DNA of 63,200 bases from Zoogloea sp. LCSB751 (GCF_002028455.1 NZ_MWUM01000031.1:1-63200), one strand, 5' to 3'; positions 16,172 to 25,344 are shown, numbered from the stretch's first letter. Translations and numbers: made by a program. The notes: generated by a model from the letters alone, not told the origin.

Positions 16172-17806
16172 TCAGAAGCCGCCGCCGAAGCCTTCCGGAT
16201 GGTGGCCGGGAGGCACGGCTGCCTTGTCTTCCGGCAGCTCGGCGACGATGGCGTCGGTGGTGAGGATCAGCGCGGCCACGGACGCGGCGTTCTGCAGCGC
16301 GGAGCGGGTGACCTTGGCCGGATCGAGCACACCTTGCTCGACCAGGTCGCCGTAGGTGCCGTTGCCGGCGTTGTAGCCGAAGTTGCCGTCACCCTCGATG
16401 ACCTTGTTGACGACCACCGAGGCTTCGTCGCCAGCGTTGGTGACGATCTGGCGCAGGGGCTCTTCGACGGCGCGCAGCACGATCTTGATGCCTGCATCCT
16501 GGTCGTGATTGTCGCCCTTGAGCTCGGAGATGGCCTTGCGGGCGCGCAGCAGCGCCACGCCGCCGCCGGGCACCACGCCTTCTTCCACCGCAGCGCGGGT
16601 AGCGTGCAGTGCGTCTTCCACGCGGGCCTTCTTCTCCTTCAGCTCGACTTCGGTGGCCGCGCCAACCTTGATCACCGCCACGCCGCCAGCCAGCTTGGCC
16701 TTGCGCTCCTGCAGCTTCTCCTTGTCGTAGTCGGAGGTGGCTTCGGCGATCTGGGCATCGATGATCCCCACGCGGGCCTTGATGGCGTCGGCGCTGCCGA
16801 GGCCGTCCACCACGGTGGTGTTTTCCTTGCCGACTTCGATGCGCTTGGCTTGGCCGAGATCGTCCAGCGTGGCCTTGTCCAGCGTCAGGCCGACTTCCTC
16901 GGCGATCACGCGGCCGCCGGTCAGGATGGCGATGTCTTCCAGGATGGCCTTGCGGCGGTCGCCGAAGCCCGGCGCCTTGACGGCGACAACCTTCAGGATG
17001 CCGCGGATGGTGTTGACCACCAGCGTCGCGAGGGCTTCGCCTTCCACGTCCTCAGCGATGATCAGCAGCGGCCGGCCGGCCTTGGCCACTTGCTCCAGCA
17101 CCGGCAGCAGGTCGCGGATGTTGGAGATCTTCTTGTCGAACAGCAGGATGAACGGATCGTCCAGCGCGGCGATCTGCTTGTCCGGGTTGTTGATGAAGTA
17201 GGGCGACAGGTAGCCGCGGTCGAACTGCAGGCCTTCCACCACGTCCAGCTCGTTGGCCAGGGACTTGCCATCTTCCACGGTGATCACGCCGGACTTGCCG
17301 ACACGGTCGATGGCGTCGGCGATGATCTGGCCGATGTCGGCGTCGGAGTTGGCGGAGATGGCGCCGACCTGGGCGATTTCCTTGCTGGTGGTGGTCGGGC
17401 GGGCGATGTTCTTGATCTCTGCGACGATGGCGACGACAGCCTTGTCGATGCCGCGCTTGAGATCGGTGGGGTTGTAGCCGGCGGCCACGTACTTGAAGCC
17501 TTCACGCACGATGGCCTGGGCCAGCACGGTGGCGGTGGTGGTGCCGTCGCCGGCGTTGTCGGAGGTCTTGGAGGCGACTTCCTTCACCAGCTGGGCGCCG
17601 ATGTTCTCGTACTTGTCCTTCAGCTCGATTTCCTTGGCGACGGACACGCCGTCCTTGGTTACCGTCGGGGCGCCGAAGGCACGCTCCAGGACCACGTTGC
17701 GGCCTTTGGGGCCGAGGGTGACCTTGACCGCGTCGGCCAGGATGTTGACGCCAACGACGATGCGGGCACGGGCGTCGTCGCCGAAGAGGACTTTCTTGGA
17801 TGCCAT
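16172..17806 (-). CDS. groL: 60 kDa chaperonin GroEL, 544 aa
   Basis: The cytoplasmic double-ring ATP-dependent folding chamber. Intact family length. ATP-binding stretches are LGPKGRNVVLE, DGVSVAKEIEL and GDGTTTATVLAQAI; the C-terminal signature is AAVEEGVVPGGGVAL. The tail is unusual: instead of repeated GGM it ends VPPGHHPEGFGGGF. Such tails are commonly seen in second GroEL copies, so this may be one of two chaperonins in the genome (inference). Co-transcribed with groES 54 bases upstream and placed under the CIRCE element at 18243-18269. Confidence 0.97.
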   Translation of the reverse strand: MASKKVLFGDDARARIVVGVNILADAVKVTLGPKGRNVVLERAFGAPTVTKDGVSVAKEIELKDKYENIGAQLVKEVASKTSDNAGDGTTTATVLAQAIVREGFKYVAAGYNPTDLKRGIDKAVVAIVAEIKNIARPTTTSKEIAQVGAISANSDADIGQIIADAIDRVGKSGVITVEDGKSLANELDVVEGLQFDRGYLSPYFINNPDKQIAALDDPFILLFDKKISNIRDLLPVLEQVAKAGRPLLIIAEDVEGEALATLVVNTIRGILKVVAVKAPGFGDRRKAILEDIAILTGGRVIAEEVGLTLDKATLDDLGQAKRIEVGKENTTVVDGLGSADAIKARVGIIDAQIAEATSDYDKEKLQERKAKLAGGVAVIKVGAATEVELKEKKARVEDALHATRAAVEEGVVPGGGVALLRARKAISELKGDNHDQDAGIKIVLRAVEEPLRQIVTNAGDEASVVVNKVIEGDGNFGYNAGNGTYGDLVEQGVLDPAKVTRSALQNAASVAALILTTDAIVAELPEDKAAVPPGHHPEGFGGGF

Positions 17807-17860
17807 GAGTGGAGAGCTCCTGATTCTTTATGTGTTGTCGGGTGCGGGGGGCTGAAGGGA

Positions 17861-18151
17861 TCAGCCTTCGATGATCGCGATGACGTCTTCCTCGCGCAGC
17901 ACGAGGGCGTCGCTGCCGTCGATCTTGACGGCCTGGCCGGCGTATTTGCCGAACAGCACGCGGTCGCCGACCTTGACGGCCAGCGGACGCAGCTCGCCGC
18001 TGGCGAGCAGCTTGCCGTTGCCGACGGCCAGCACTTCACCCTGATCGGGCTTTTCACCGGCGCTGTCGGGGATGACGATGCCGCTGGCAGTGGTGCGCTC
18101 CGGATCGAGGCGCTTGACGATGACGCGGTCGTAGAGCGGACGAATAGCCAT
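17861..18151 (-). CDS. groES: 10 kDa co-chaperonin GroES, 96 aa
   Basis: Lid of the GroEL chamber. It begins MAIRPLYDRVIVKRL and contains the mobile loop (DPERTTASGIVIPDSAGEKPDQGEVLAVG) and the roof and tail KYAGQAVKIDGSDALVLREEDVIAIIEG. Exactly family length from the ATG at 18151, preceded by GGAG; the open frame runs further upstream, but that part includes the operator and is not coding. First gene of groES-groEL. Confidence 0.97.
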   Translation of the reverse strand: MAIRPLYDRVIVKRLDPERTTASGIVIPDSAGEKPDQGEVLAVGNGKLLASGELRPLAVKVGDRVLFGKYAGQAVKIDGSDALVLREEDVIAIIEG

Positions 18152-18242
18152 TTTTGTATGTTCTCCGTTACATGATTGGACAATCCGGCCGGCCTGCAGA
18201 GGGCAGGGCCACGGCCTTGCGTTTTCCTTCGCAAGGGTAATG

Positions 18243-18269
18243 CCAGCACTCAACGCCCTTGATTGCTAA
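18243..18269 (-). promoter_or_regulatory. CIRCE operator (HrcA site) of groES-groEL
   Basis: Minus strand TTAGCAATC, nine bases, GAGTGCTGG against the consensus TTAGCACTC-N9-GAGTGCTAA: 15 of 18 arm positions agree and the spacer length is exact. It lies about 90 bases upstream of groES. Known role: binding of the HrcA repressor, relieved by heat. No sigma-32 promoter was convincing. Confidence 0.85.
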
Positions 18270-18529
18270 CAAAAATCTTCCAGGCCACGGATTGAGGGGT
18301 GTTTGTAAATCAGCAGTTTTGTTTTTGAGGTGCTTGTCCGGCAGCACTTTGCGGGCTTTGTGACGGAGAATGAATTCAAAATATTCAATAGCTTAGCTTT
18401 GAACGTGGAATATTGCTTATGCCCCCATGAGCTGCAATGCATATCGAAAGAATTTGGTTTGGTGCGCTGCGAGGCCACGACACACTCGTGCCATTCGTGC
18501 TCAGACACGCTTTGGAAGGAGTTGCCGAT

Positions 18530-18850
18530 ATGCAGGCAGTGATCGTGGGAGCGGACCGCATCGAAGGCATCCGCAGTGAAATCCTGCGGGTGGCCGACCA
18601 GTTCGGCATCAAGCAGATCGACCATTGGACCGGCCGCAAGGCTTCGGAGAACCGGCGTCAGCTGTCTCGCCGCACCGGTCTGGTGGTCTTCATGTGCGAC
18701 CGTGCCAATCACATGCTGATGCGCAACGTGCGCAAGCAGGCTGAGGACTTGGGCATCCCCATGGTGTTCTGCCGGCATTCCGCCACCGAGGTGCGCGAGC
18801 GGCTCGACGACCTGAGCTGTGCCCGTTGCTCGCATAGCAAACAGCAGTAA
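18530..18850 (+). CDS. DUF2325 domain protein, 106 aa
   Basis: Short protein MQAVIVGADRIEGIRSEIL, then IDHWTGRKASE, LVVFMCDRANHMLMRNVRKQAE and GIPMVFCRHSATEVRERL. This is the pattern of DUF2325, a small Rossmann-like domain of unknown biochemical role. It ends with a CARC pair that could hold a metal or disulfide. The start at 18530 is chosen because GGAAGGAG precedes it by eight bases; an upstream ATG at 18437 lacks a ribosome site. It stands alone, in the same direction as metNIQ, 124 bases upstream of it. Confidence 0.85.
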   Translation: MQAVIVGADRIEGIRSEILRVADQFGIKQIDHWTGRKASENRRQLSRRTGLVVFMCDRANHMLMRNVRKQAEDLGIPMVFCRHSATEVRERLDDLSCARCSHSKQQ

Positions 18851-18974
18851 GGAATGGCCCGTGGAGAGTGAAAAGCTATCCACGGCAGGGCTGTAAAGCT
18901 CAGCAGGATTACTTGGTTTGGGGGTGGGCGGGGCGGCGCTAAAGTCACCCCATTGTTTCATCTTGCATAACCCC

Positions 18975-19823
18975 ATGCCCCGAACCAGCAGCCCAACACC
19001 GGTGTCCGTGCCGGCCATCGAATTGCGCGGCGTCTCCCGCCGCTTCACCGATCCGGGCGGGCAGAACGTCGGTGTCCAGCCGACCAGCCTGGCGGTGCCT
19101 GCCGGCGAGATCCACGGCATCATCGGCTTCTCGGGTGCCGGCAAGTCCACGCTGCTGCGCCTCGTCAATCTGCTCGAACGGCCCGATGCGGGCGAGGTGA
19201 TAGTGCACGGCCAGGACCTCACTCGCCTGTCCGCGCCGGCGCTGCGCCAGGCGCGCCACCGCATCGGCATGATCTTCCAGCACTTCAACCTGCTGCATAA
19301 CCTGACGGTGGCCGAGAACGTCGCGCTGCCGATGCGGCTGTCCGGCGAGCCGGCGGCGCGCATCCGCGAGCGCGTGGCGGCCTGCCTCGACTTCGTCGGC
19401 CTCTCCGCCAAGGCCGACGTGCATCCGGGCCGCCTCTCGGGTGGACAGAAACAGCGCGTCGCAATCGCCCGCGCGCTGGCGCCCGAGCCCCATGTGCTGC
19501 TCGCCGACGAACCGACTTCCGCGCTGGACCCACGGACCACGCTGGACCTGCTCGGCGTGCTGGCCGATGCCAACCGGCGCTTCGGTGTGACGATCCTGCT
19601 GGTCAGCCACGAGATGGAAGTCATCCGCCGCCTGGGCCATCGCGTGTCGGTCATGGAGGCCGGCCAGATCGTCGAACAGCTCGACATCGCCGACGGCCGT
19701 ATCCCGGAAGGCTCGCGCCTGGGCGGCTGGCTGGCGGAGTTCGGCGGAGCGGCGGGCGGTGCGTCGTCCGCGCCGGACGAGCCCGCTCCCCATCACCTTG
19801 CTCAGGAGAGCGCCAATGCTTGA
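18975..19823 (+). CDS. metN: Methionine ABC transporter ATP-binding protein, 282 aa
   Basis: ABC ATPase energising D/L-methionine uptake. Walker A is GFSGAGKST, the Q-loop is in MIFQHFNLL, the signature is LSGGQKQR, Walker B is VLLADEPTSALDP and the switch histidine is in LLVSHEMEV. The IGMIFQHFNLLHNLTVAENVALP text is characteristic of MetN. It is shorter than E. coli MetN (343 aa) and appears to lack the full C-terminal NIL domain that gives methionine trans-inhibition, ending in an Ala/Pro-rich tail. The stop overlaps the metI start by eight bases. Confidence 0.92.
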   Translation: MPRTSSPTPVSVPAIELRGVSRRFTDPGGQNVGVQPTSLAVPAGEIHGIIGFSGAGKSTLLRLVNLLERPDAGEVIVHGQDLTRLSAPALRQARHRIGMIFQHFNLLHNLTVAENVALPMRLSGEPAARIRERVAACLDFVGLSAKADVHPGRLSGGQKQRVAIARALAPEPHVLLADEPTSALDPRTTLDLLGVLADANRRFGVTILLVSHEMEVIRRLGHRVSVMEAGQIVEQLDIADGRIPEGSRLGGWLAEFGGAAGGASSAPDEPAPHHLAQESANA

Positions 19824-20481
19824 GACCCTCGAAGAACTGCTGCCGGAGATCCTCAAGGCCACCGGCGAAACCCTGCTGATGATGGGCATCTGCCTGTCGG
19901 CGGCCCTCGTGCTGGGCGGCGCCCTTGGGCTGCTGGTGTTCCTGACCAGCCGGGGCCAGGCGCTGGAGCGCTACCGCGCGTTCAACCTGCTGGCCAATGG
20001 CGTCATCAACGTCGTGCGTTCCTTCCCCTTCATCATCCTGCTGGTGGCGATCTCGCCCTTCACGCGGGTCGTCGCGGGCACCTCCATCGGGCCGCTGGCC
20101 GCCAGCGTGCCCCTGTCCATCGCGGCGATCTTCTATTTCGCGCGCCTCATCGAGCAGACCCTGCGCGACGTGCCGCGGGGCGTCATCGAGGCAGCCGAAG
20201 CGATGGGCGCCTCGCCGCTGCAGATCGTGCGCCACGTGCTGCTGGTCGAGGCCCGTTCCGGCCTGGTGTTGGCCGTCACCGTGCTGGCGGTGAGCTTCCT
20301 GTCCTACTCGGCGGTGGCCGGCGTGGTGGGCGGCGGTGGCATCGGCGACCTGGCCATCCGCTACGGCTACTACCGCTTCCAGACCGACGTGATGCTGATC
20401 ACCATCGTCCTGCTCGTGGTCCTCGTGCAGAGCATCCAGTTTCTCGGCCAGTGGCTGGCCCGGCGCGTGGACAAGCGCTGA
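19816..20481 (+). CDS. metI: Methionine ABC transporter permease, 221 aa
   Basis: Inner-membrane permease with five predicted helices. The permease-ATPase coupling motif is EAAEAMGASPLQIVRHVLLVEARSG. FPFIILLVAISPFTR and VVGGGGIGDLAIRYGYYRFQTDVM are standard MetI text. It starts at the ATG at 19816, overlapping metN. Length is as for E. coli MetI (217). Works with MetN and the binding protein encoded 42 bases downstream. Confidence 0.95.
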   Translation: MLETLEELLPEILKATGETLLMMGICLSAALVLGGALGLLVFLTSRGQALERYRAFNLLANGVINVVRSFPFIILLVAISPFTRVVAGTSIGPLAASVPLSIAAIFYFARLIEQTLRDVPRGVIEAAEAMGASPLQIVRHVLLVEARSGLVLAVTVLAVSFLSYSAVAGVVGGGGIGDLAIRYGYYRFQTDVMLITIVLLVVLVQSIQFLGQWLARRVDKR

Positions 20482-20523
20482 CCCCACAAGAATTCAATCC
20501 AAGCAAAAACAGGAGAACACAGC

Positions 20524-21360
20524 ATGCATTCCTCTCGACGTCAGTTCGGCCTGAAGGCGCTGCACATTGCAGCCGTCCTCGGTGTGGCCGCCAGTCTGGG
20601 CCTCGGCCATGGAACCGCCCACGCTCAGGAGAAGAAGACCCTGACCCTCGGCGCCACCGCCGGCTCCAACTTCGACCAGCTCAAGCTCGGCATCAAGCCC
20701 GTGCTCGAAAAGAAGGGCTACACCGTCAAGCTCGTCGAATTCAACGACTACGTGCAGCCCAACCTCGCGCTGGCCCAGGGCTCGCTGGATGCCAACCTGT
20801 TCCAGCACATCATCTACCTCAAGAAATTCTCGGCGGACAAGGGCCTCAACCTGACGGACATCACCAAGGCCCCCATCGCGCCCCTCGGGCTGTACTCCAA
20901 GAAGCGCAAGAGCCTCGCCGAGCTGAAGAACGGCGACCGCATCACGCTGCCCAACGACCCCAGCAACCTGGCCCGCGCGCTGGTCTTCCTCGAACAGAAC
21001 AAGCTCATCAAGGTGAAGCAGGGCGTCGACCCGCTGAAGGCCACCGAAAAGGACGTCGCCGAGAACCCCCGCAAACTCGTGCTGACCCCCATCGAAGCCG
21101 CCCAACTGCCACGCACGCTGGACGACGCCGACTTCGTGGTGATCAACGGCAACTTCGCCATCTCCTCCGGCCTCAAGCTCACCGAAGCGGTGGTGCTGGA
21201 AAAGACCCCGGACCACTACCTCAACGTGGTCGCGGTGAAGACCGAAGACAAAGACAAGCCGTGGGCCAAGGACCTGGCCGCAGCCTTCCGCGCGCCGGAA
21301 TACCGGGCGGCGCTGGACAAGCACTTCCAGGGCTATGCGCGGCCGGCATTCCTCCAGTAA
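20524..21360 (+). CDS. metQ: Methionine ABC transporter substrate-binding protein (MetQ/NlpA family), 278 aa
   Basis: Periplasmic binding protein of the MetQ/NlpA family. Family text: LTLGATAGSNFDQLKLGIKPVLEKKGYTVKLVEFNDYVQPNLALAQGSLDANLFQH, then ITLPNDPSNLARAL and DADFVVINGNFAISSGL. The signal region is a twin-arginine-like SSRRQFGLKAL followed by a hydrophobic stretch and AHAQE. There is no lipobox cysteine, so unlike E. coli MetQ it is probably a free periplasmic protein. AGGAG precedes the ATG. Third gene of metNIQ. Confidence 0.93.
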   Translation: MHSSRRQFGLKALHIAAVLGVAASLGLGHGTAHAQEKKTLTLGATAGSNFDQLKLGIKPVLEKKGYTVKLVEFNDYVQPNLALAQGSLDANLFQHIIYLKKFSADKGLNLTDITKAPIAPLGLYSKKRKSLAELKNGDRITLPNDPSNLARALVFLEQNKLIKVKQGVDPLKATEKDVAENPRKLVLTPIEAAQLPRTLDDADFVVINGNFAISSGLKLTEAVVLEKTPDHYLNVVAVKTEDKDKPWAKDLAAAFRAPEYRAALDKHFQGYARPAFLQ

Positions 21361-21385
21361 AGACGGGGACGGCAGCACTGAGAGG

Positions 21386-21421
21386 TTGGGGAGGGCTGCC
21401 CGGCAGCACCCTCCCGACCAC
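21386..21421 (+). terminator. Stem-loop after metQ, possible terminator
   Basis: GGGAGGGCTGC and GCAGCACCCTCCC form a long GC stem about 30 bases past the metQ stop. No T-run follows, so it may only stabilise the transcript end. Confidence 0.4.
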
Positions 21422-21501
21422 ACGCACGACTCGTGCTCAGGCGGCCTTCGACCACTGGGCCCGTGAGATCAGAAGAGCCAGTACCGGTCCCCATCTCACA
21501 A

Positions 21502-22650
21502 TCACAGCGCATTCCTCAAGATGATGGTCACCGCATCCGGCGTGTAGACCTCGGCGATGCCGAAGACACGTACGTTGCCCTGCACGTTATCGACGATGGC
21601 GGGCAGGTCGCTGGCCTTGATCTCCAACTGCGACAGGCGGGTGGGTGTCCCGATCTTGTCGAACCACTTTTCCAGGGCGGCGATGCCGTCGGCAGCGGAC
21701 CCCACGCTGAATACCTCGCTGGCAAAGCGTTCGAACTGTCCCGGGTTGCGGCTCTGGAACCACTTCATCCAGGCCGGCACGACCACCGACAGGCCGGCGC
21801 CGTGCGGCACGTTGAACAGCGCCGAGAGCGAATGTTCGATGGCATGGTTCGGGTAACTGAAGCCGGCCGTGCCGGAAGAGGTCAATCCGTTCAGGGCGAG
21901 CGTGGCGGCCCAGGCAAACTGGGCGCGGGCGTCATCGTCGTGCGGATTCTCAAGCAGCGCCTCGGTCGTCTCGATCACGGTGCCGATGAGCGACTCGACC
22001 AGCCGCGATTGCAGTTTCGGATGCACGCTTGCCGTGAAATAGACCTCGATGAGGTGGGCAATGACATCCGATGCGGAGTACACGAGATAGTCGCGCGACA
22101 CGCTACGCATGAGCGCCGGATTGACGATGGAGACCTTGGGGAACAGGGTGGGGGAGGAGATGAAGAATTTCTGCCGGGTCTCTTTGTTCGTCACGACCGC
22201 GCCGGGGTTCATTTCGCTGCCGGTCGCGGCCAGCGTCAGGATGGCGAACAAGGGCAGGGCCGCTGCGACGCCGGCCTTGCCGACGAACAGATCCCAGACA
22301 TCGCCGGCGTAGCAGATACCTGCGGCAATGGCCTTGGCACTGTCGAGCACTGAACCGCCGCCGACGCTCAGGATGGCGTCGACCTGATGCTCTTTCGCCA
22401 GCGCAATACCTTCACGCACCTTCGAAATAACTGGGTTGCTGACGATGCCGCCGAGTTCGACCAGTTCGATACCGTTTTCGGAAAGACGCTGGCTGACGAC
22501 CGCAAAGAGCCCTTCGCGCTTGATGCGCTCGCTGCCATAGCAGAGGAGCACTTTCTTGATGCCGTGTTCGGCCAGATGCTGGCCGATCAGTTGTTCCTTA
22601 TCGGCTCCGAATTCGATCCGGGTGGGATTGAAAAAAGTGAAATCGTTCAT
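21502..22650 (-). CDS. yqhD: Iron-containing NADPH-dependent alcohol dehydrogenase/aldehyde reductase (YqhD-like), 382 aa
   Basis: Iron- or zinc-dependent group III alcohol dehydrogenase. It begins MNDFTFFNPTRIEFG, with coenzyme motif SVGGGSVLDSAKAIA and the family's LAATGSEMNPGAVV. Metal ligands are in the SDVIAHLIEVYF and HAIEHSLSALFNVPHGAGLS stretches. These enzymes reduce toxic aldehydes (methylglyoxal, acrolein, furfural) using NADPH. AAGGGG stands nine bases before the ATG at 22650, so I prefer it to the ATG six codons upstream. It is divergent from an AraC regulator, the same arrangement as yqhD/yqhC in E. coli, supporting aldehyde-responsive activation. Confidence 0.9.
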   Translation of the reverse strand: MNDFTFFNPTRIEFGADKEQLIGQHLAEHGIKKVLLCYGSERIKREGLFAVVSQRLSENGIELVELGGIVSNPVISKVREGIALAKEHQVDAILSVGGGSVLDSAKAIAAGICYAGDVWDLFVGKAGVAAALPLFAILTLAATGSEMNPGAVVTNKETRQKFFISSPTLFPKVSIVNPALMRSVSRDYLVYSASDVIAHLIEVYFTASVHPKLQSRLVESLIGTVIETTEALLENPHDDDARAQFAWAATLALNGLTSSGTAGFSYPNHAIEHSLSALFNVPHGAGLSVVVPAWMKWFQSRNPGQFERFASEVFSVGSAADGIAALEKWFDKIGTPTRLSQLEIKASDLPAIVDNVQGNVRVFGIAEVYTPDAVTIILRNAL

Positions 22651-22866
22651 TTGCTGCCCCTTCGCCATTCAAAGTGAATTTCCTGCGTTGCCTTCGTCCA
22701 TGGAGAGCAAAGGTGTTAAGGGCATTTTTATGCGGCAGCCTTGATGATCGGTATAGAGATCCTGCTAATTTCTTGCCTGATCCGCCGAGCCTTGGTGTGC
22801 CTGTATGGCTAGTCGTTCAGGGTCGGGCTACATTGGTCAGAGGGAATATCAATCGGATCAAAGGCA

Positions 22867-23799
22867 TTGCAGGGGAGATTGGAAGTGGTGAACGAAGCGT
22901 TGGTGCAGATGATTGATCGCTGGACCGCTGGCCTCAGGGATTGCCCAACACCGATTCCCAATTTGAGCCTGTGGCGGCGCGAGAGACCGGAGCCGCCGGC
23001 CATCTGTCTGGTAGCGCCGAGCATCGTGCTCGTTGTTCAGGGCGCAAAGAAAATGTGGGTCGGCGACGAAGCCTACGAATACGACGGCAAGCGCTTCCTG
23101 ATCACTTCGCTCGACATTCCTGCCAACTCCGAAGTGCTCACCGCCAGCCCGGAAAGGCCGTGCCTTGGATTGGTGCTGAGTCTGGATCTGAGAATGCTGG
23201 CGGAGCTGATTTCGCAAGGCCATCAGCCGCCACCCGCCGAGCGCTCCGGCGAGCAGGGCATGAGCGTCGGTACGGTTACACAGCGGCTCATCAAGCCCTT
23301 TGAGCGCCTGCTCGATTTACTTGATGAACCGGACTCCATCCCCGTTCTGGCGCCGCTGATCCAGCGGGAAATCCACTATCGCCTGTTGATGAGCGATCAG
23401 GCTGCGCTCCTGTGGCAGATCACCTCGGCAGGCAGCCAGAGCCAGCGGGTGGCCAAGGCGATTGACTGGTTGAAGGTGAACTACGCCTCGCCCTTGCGCA
23501 TCGAAGATCTCGCCTCGCGGGTGCAAATGAGCACATCGAGCCTGCATCACCACTTTCGCAAACTCACCGCAATGAGTCCCTTGCAGTATCAGAAATGGAT
23601 GCGGCTCAATGAAGCCAAACGCCTGATGCTGAACGAAGCCATGGACGCCACGAGTGCCGCATTCCAGGTGGGCTATGAGAGCCCCTCGCAATTCAATCGC
23701 GAATACAGCCGGATGTTCGGAATCTCCCCCAAGCGCGACGTCGTTACCTTGCGCGGCGAGGCTGAGAGAAGGAAGCAGGCGGTGGCGAAGTCGGTCTAG
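22867..23799 (+). CDS. yqhC: AraC-family transcriptional regulator (YqhC-like), 310 aa
   Basis: N-terminal AraC-type cupin-like sensor half (ICLVAPSIVLVVQGAKKMWVGDEAYEYDGKRFLITSLDIPANSEV) and a C-terminal pair of helix-turn-helices (IDWLKVNYASPLRIEDLASRVQMSTSSLHHHFRKLTAMSPLQYQKWMRL, then VGYESPSQFNREYSRMFGISPKRD). The N-terminal family matches the YqhC type, known to activate yqhD in response to aldehydes. It is divergent from the yqhD-like gene with a 216-base gap that must hold both promoters. The true start could be the GTG at 22885, which has GGAAG upstream. Confidence 0.87.
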   Translation: MQGRLEVVNEALVQMIDRWTAGLRDCPTPIPNLSLWRRERPEPPAICLVAPSIVLVVQGAKKMWVGDEAYEYDGKRFLITSLDIPANSEVLTASPERPCLGLVLSLDLRMLAELISQGHQPPPAERSGEQGMSVGTVTQRLIKPFERLLDLLDEPDSIPVLAPLIQREIHYRLLMSDQAALLWQITSAGSQSQRVAKAIDWLKVNYASPLRIEDLASRVQMSTSSLHHHFRKLTAMSPLQYQKWMRLNEAKRLMLNEAMDATSAAFQVGYESPSQFNREYSRMFGISPKRDVVTLRGEAERRKQAVAKSV

Positions 23800-23893
23800 T
23801 CGGTGTCGCTAGCTGCCCAAGGCTAGCAGGCCGTCGGTCGACGATTGTTTCCCTGCCGCCGACTCTCCGTGGATGGAATGCCTGCTTTGCTCA

Positions 23894-23954
23894 GGCCAGG
23901 AGCGCCCCCAGCCACGTGAAGAAGTTCTTGCCCCGCGGGTACTGCTCGCCGGAG
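23894..23954 (-). pseudogene. 3'-end remnant of a paralogue of the gene at 27261-28073
   Basis: On the minus strand it encodes a degenerate copy of the last 20 or so residues of the downstream unknown protein (EQY..., FFTWLGALLA, stop). The 61 bases match 27283-27343 at 54 positions by eye. Nothing further upstream of this copy is recognisable. The two copies bracket the PAAR effector cassette. Confidence 0.8.
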
Positions 23955-24061
23955 CGTGAAAGATAATGTCATAATTCCGGGGTCAGACACACCAACGTTT
24001 GCCTCTTCGGTCATCCCCATCGTCATTCGTTGGCCTTCTCTAAATGCTCAGGAGTCATTCC

Positions 24062-24517
24062 GTGTTCAACAAATCGTTCATTTGCGCCGCGCTCAGCTCG
24101 TTGGCGACTTTGGCGCATGCACAACAGTTCTTTAGGGCTCCCGGCCTGGAGGATATATCCAAATCGCCCAGTGGCAGCCTTGAATTCTCTGCCTTCTATT
24201 CAGTGGTGTTAGTCGTCATTCCGCCTATCCTGCTTGGTGCTGGCATCTTTAATACCTTGAAAGCCTCCGTCCACCACATCGAGCACTCACCGCACAACGC
24301 CCAGGTGACCTTGAATCACGCCGGCCCGGAGTCACAGCAAACCGTTGTACAGATACCGCAGAAGATGCTGAACGAGGCCAATGTGACCGTCGGCACGGAA
24401 GTGCAACTGACGCGTGTGGAAGGCGGTATTCAACTCGCCGCTCACGGCAAGCCTTTTGCCGTCGCTCTGGATTCGGAAGGCGTTGCGAGACTTCGCCGTG
24501 AGCAAATACCGCAGTGA
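24062..24517 (+). CDS. Secreted or membrane-anchored hypothetical protein, 151 aa
   Basis: I do not recognise the family. The start is taken as GTG 24062 (protein MFNKSFICAALSSLATLAHAQQ), since CAGGAG sits seven bases before it; an ATG lies six codons upstream. It has a cleavable signal, a membrane helix (YSVVLVVIPPILLGAGIFNTL, about 47-67) and a soluble C-terminal beta-rich part (VQIPQKMLNEANVTVGTEVQLTRVEGGIQLAAHGKPF). It overlaps the DUF2145 gene by four bases (GTGA), so the pair is translationally coupled. It lies at the left end of the PAAR effector cassette. Confidence 0.65.
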   Translation: MFNKSFICAALSSLATLAHAQQFFRAPGLEDISKSPSGSLEFSAFYSVVLVVIPPILLGAGIFNTLKASVHHIEHSPHNAQVTLNHAGPESQQTVVQIPQKMLNEANVTVGTEVQLTRVEGGIQLAAHGKPFAVALDSEGVARLRREQIPQ

Positions 24518-25344
24518 TCCCGCTCTCGATGATTTCGTTGTGCAGGCTGCCGGCAGTGGTCCTCCTGGCACTTGTACTTCTCCCTTGCGCGCCTTGTTTT
24601 GCAGGGCAACCATGCGCCGCGGCCCAGCTACCCACGCCGCAGGCGCTGGTGGCAATGCTGGACATGGCGGCTACGCTGGAGCGGGCGCTGGATGCCACAG
24701 AGGCTCAGGTCGTCATCATTGGCCGCGTGGGGCAGGATCTATCGCGGTGGGGAATGAAATACTCCCATGCGGCCATCGCCTGGAAAGCCAATCCGCTGGT
24801 TCGCTGGGGTGTGGTGCATCTGCTCAATGAATGCGGCACTGCCGACTCTCACCTGTATCGCGAGGGCTTGGGCGCGTTTTTTACCGACGTCATCGCCTAC
24901 AACGCCTTGGTGCTTGTGCCTTCTGCCGCTGCGCAAGCGCGGATTGCCCAGAGTCTGAGCGATGGCAGTGCGGCCCGTCTGCACTCGCCGCGCTACAACA
25001 TGGTGGCTTATCCCTTTTCGGATAAATACCAAAACTCCAATCAATGGGTCCTGGAGACGCTGGCATTGGCCAAAATGAATACGGGAGCCCCGGCCCCTCG
25101 GGCCTCCTCGCGTTCTTCCGTTCAAGCATGGTTGCGCGAAAAGCACTTTGCGCCGCAGCGCGTGGAAATAGGGCTTCTCAAGCGATTGGGGGCCGATATT
25201 TTCCGTGCCAATGTGACTTTCGACGACCAGCCTACGGGGCAACGGATGGCCGGGCAGATCGATACCATCTCAGTGGAATCGATTCAGCACTTCTGGCGTG
25301 AGATCGATCCCGGCTCGTCAGCGTTCGTCGTACGTTTGCCTTGA
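24514..25344 (+). CDS. DUF2145 domain protein, exported, 276 aa
   Basis: GTG start overlapping the previous stop. Signal peptide with AVVLLALVLLPCAPCFAGQ, then TEAQVVIIGRVGQDLSRWGMKYSHAAIAWK, GVVHLLNECGTADSHLYREGLGAFF, and a cysteine- and histidine-containing core (KYSHAA, NECGTADSHLY). This is the DUF2145 layout. The H and C are positioned as in papain-like (NlpC/P60-type) peptidase folds, so a cell-wall or amide-hydrolase role is possible but unproved. It accompanies PAAR effector genes here, which points to a role in effector delivery or processing. Confidence 0.72.
   Translation: MIPLSMISLCRLPAVVLLALVLLPCAPCFAGQPCAAAQLPTPQALVAMLDMAATLERALDATEAQVVIIGRVGQDLSRWGMKYSHAAIAWKANPLVRWGVVHLLNECGTADSHLYREGLGAFFTDVIAYNALVLVPSAAAQARIAQSLSDGSAARLHSPRYNMVAYPFSDKYQNSNQWVLETLALAKMNTGAPAPRASSRSSVQAWLREKHFAPQRVEIGLLKRLGADIFRANVTFDDQPTGQRMAGQIDTISVESIQHFWREIDPGSSAFVVRLP

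Noticed and set aside
16199..18175. Long plus-strand open frame (658 aa)
   Set aside because: Mirror of groEL-groES in GC-rich DNA.
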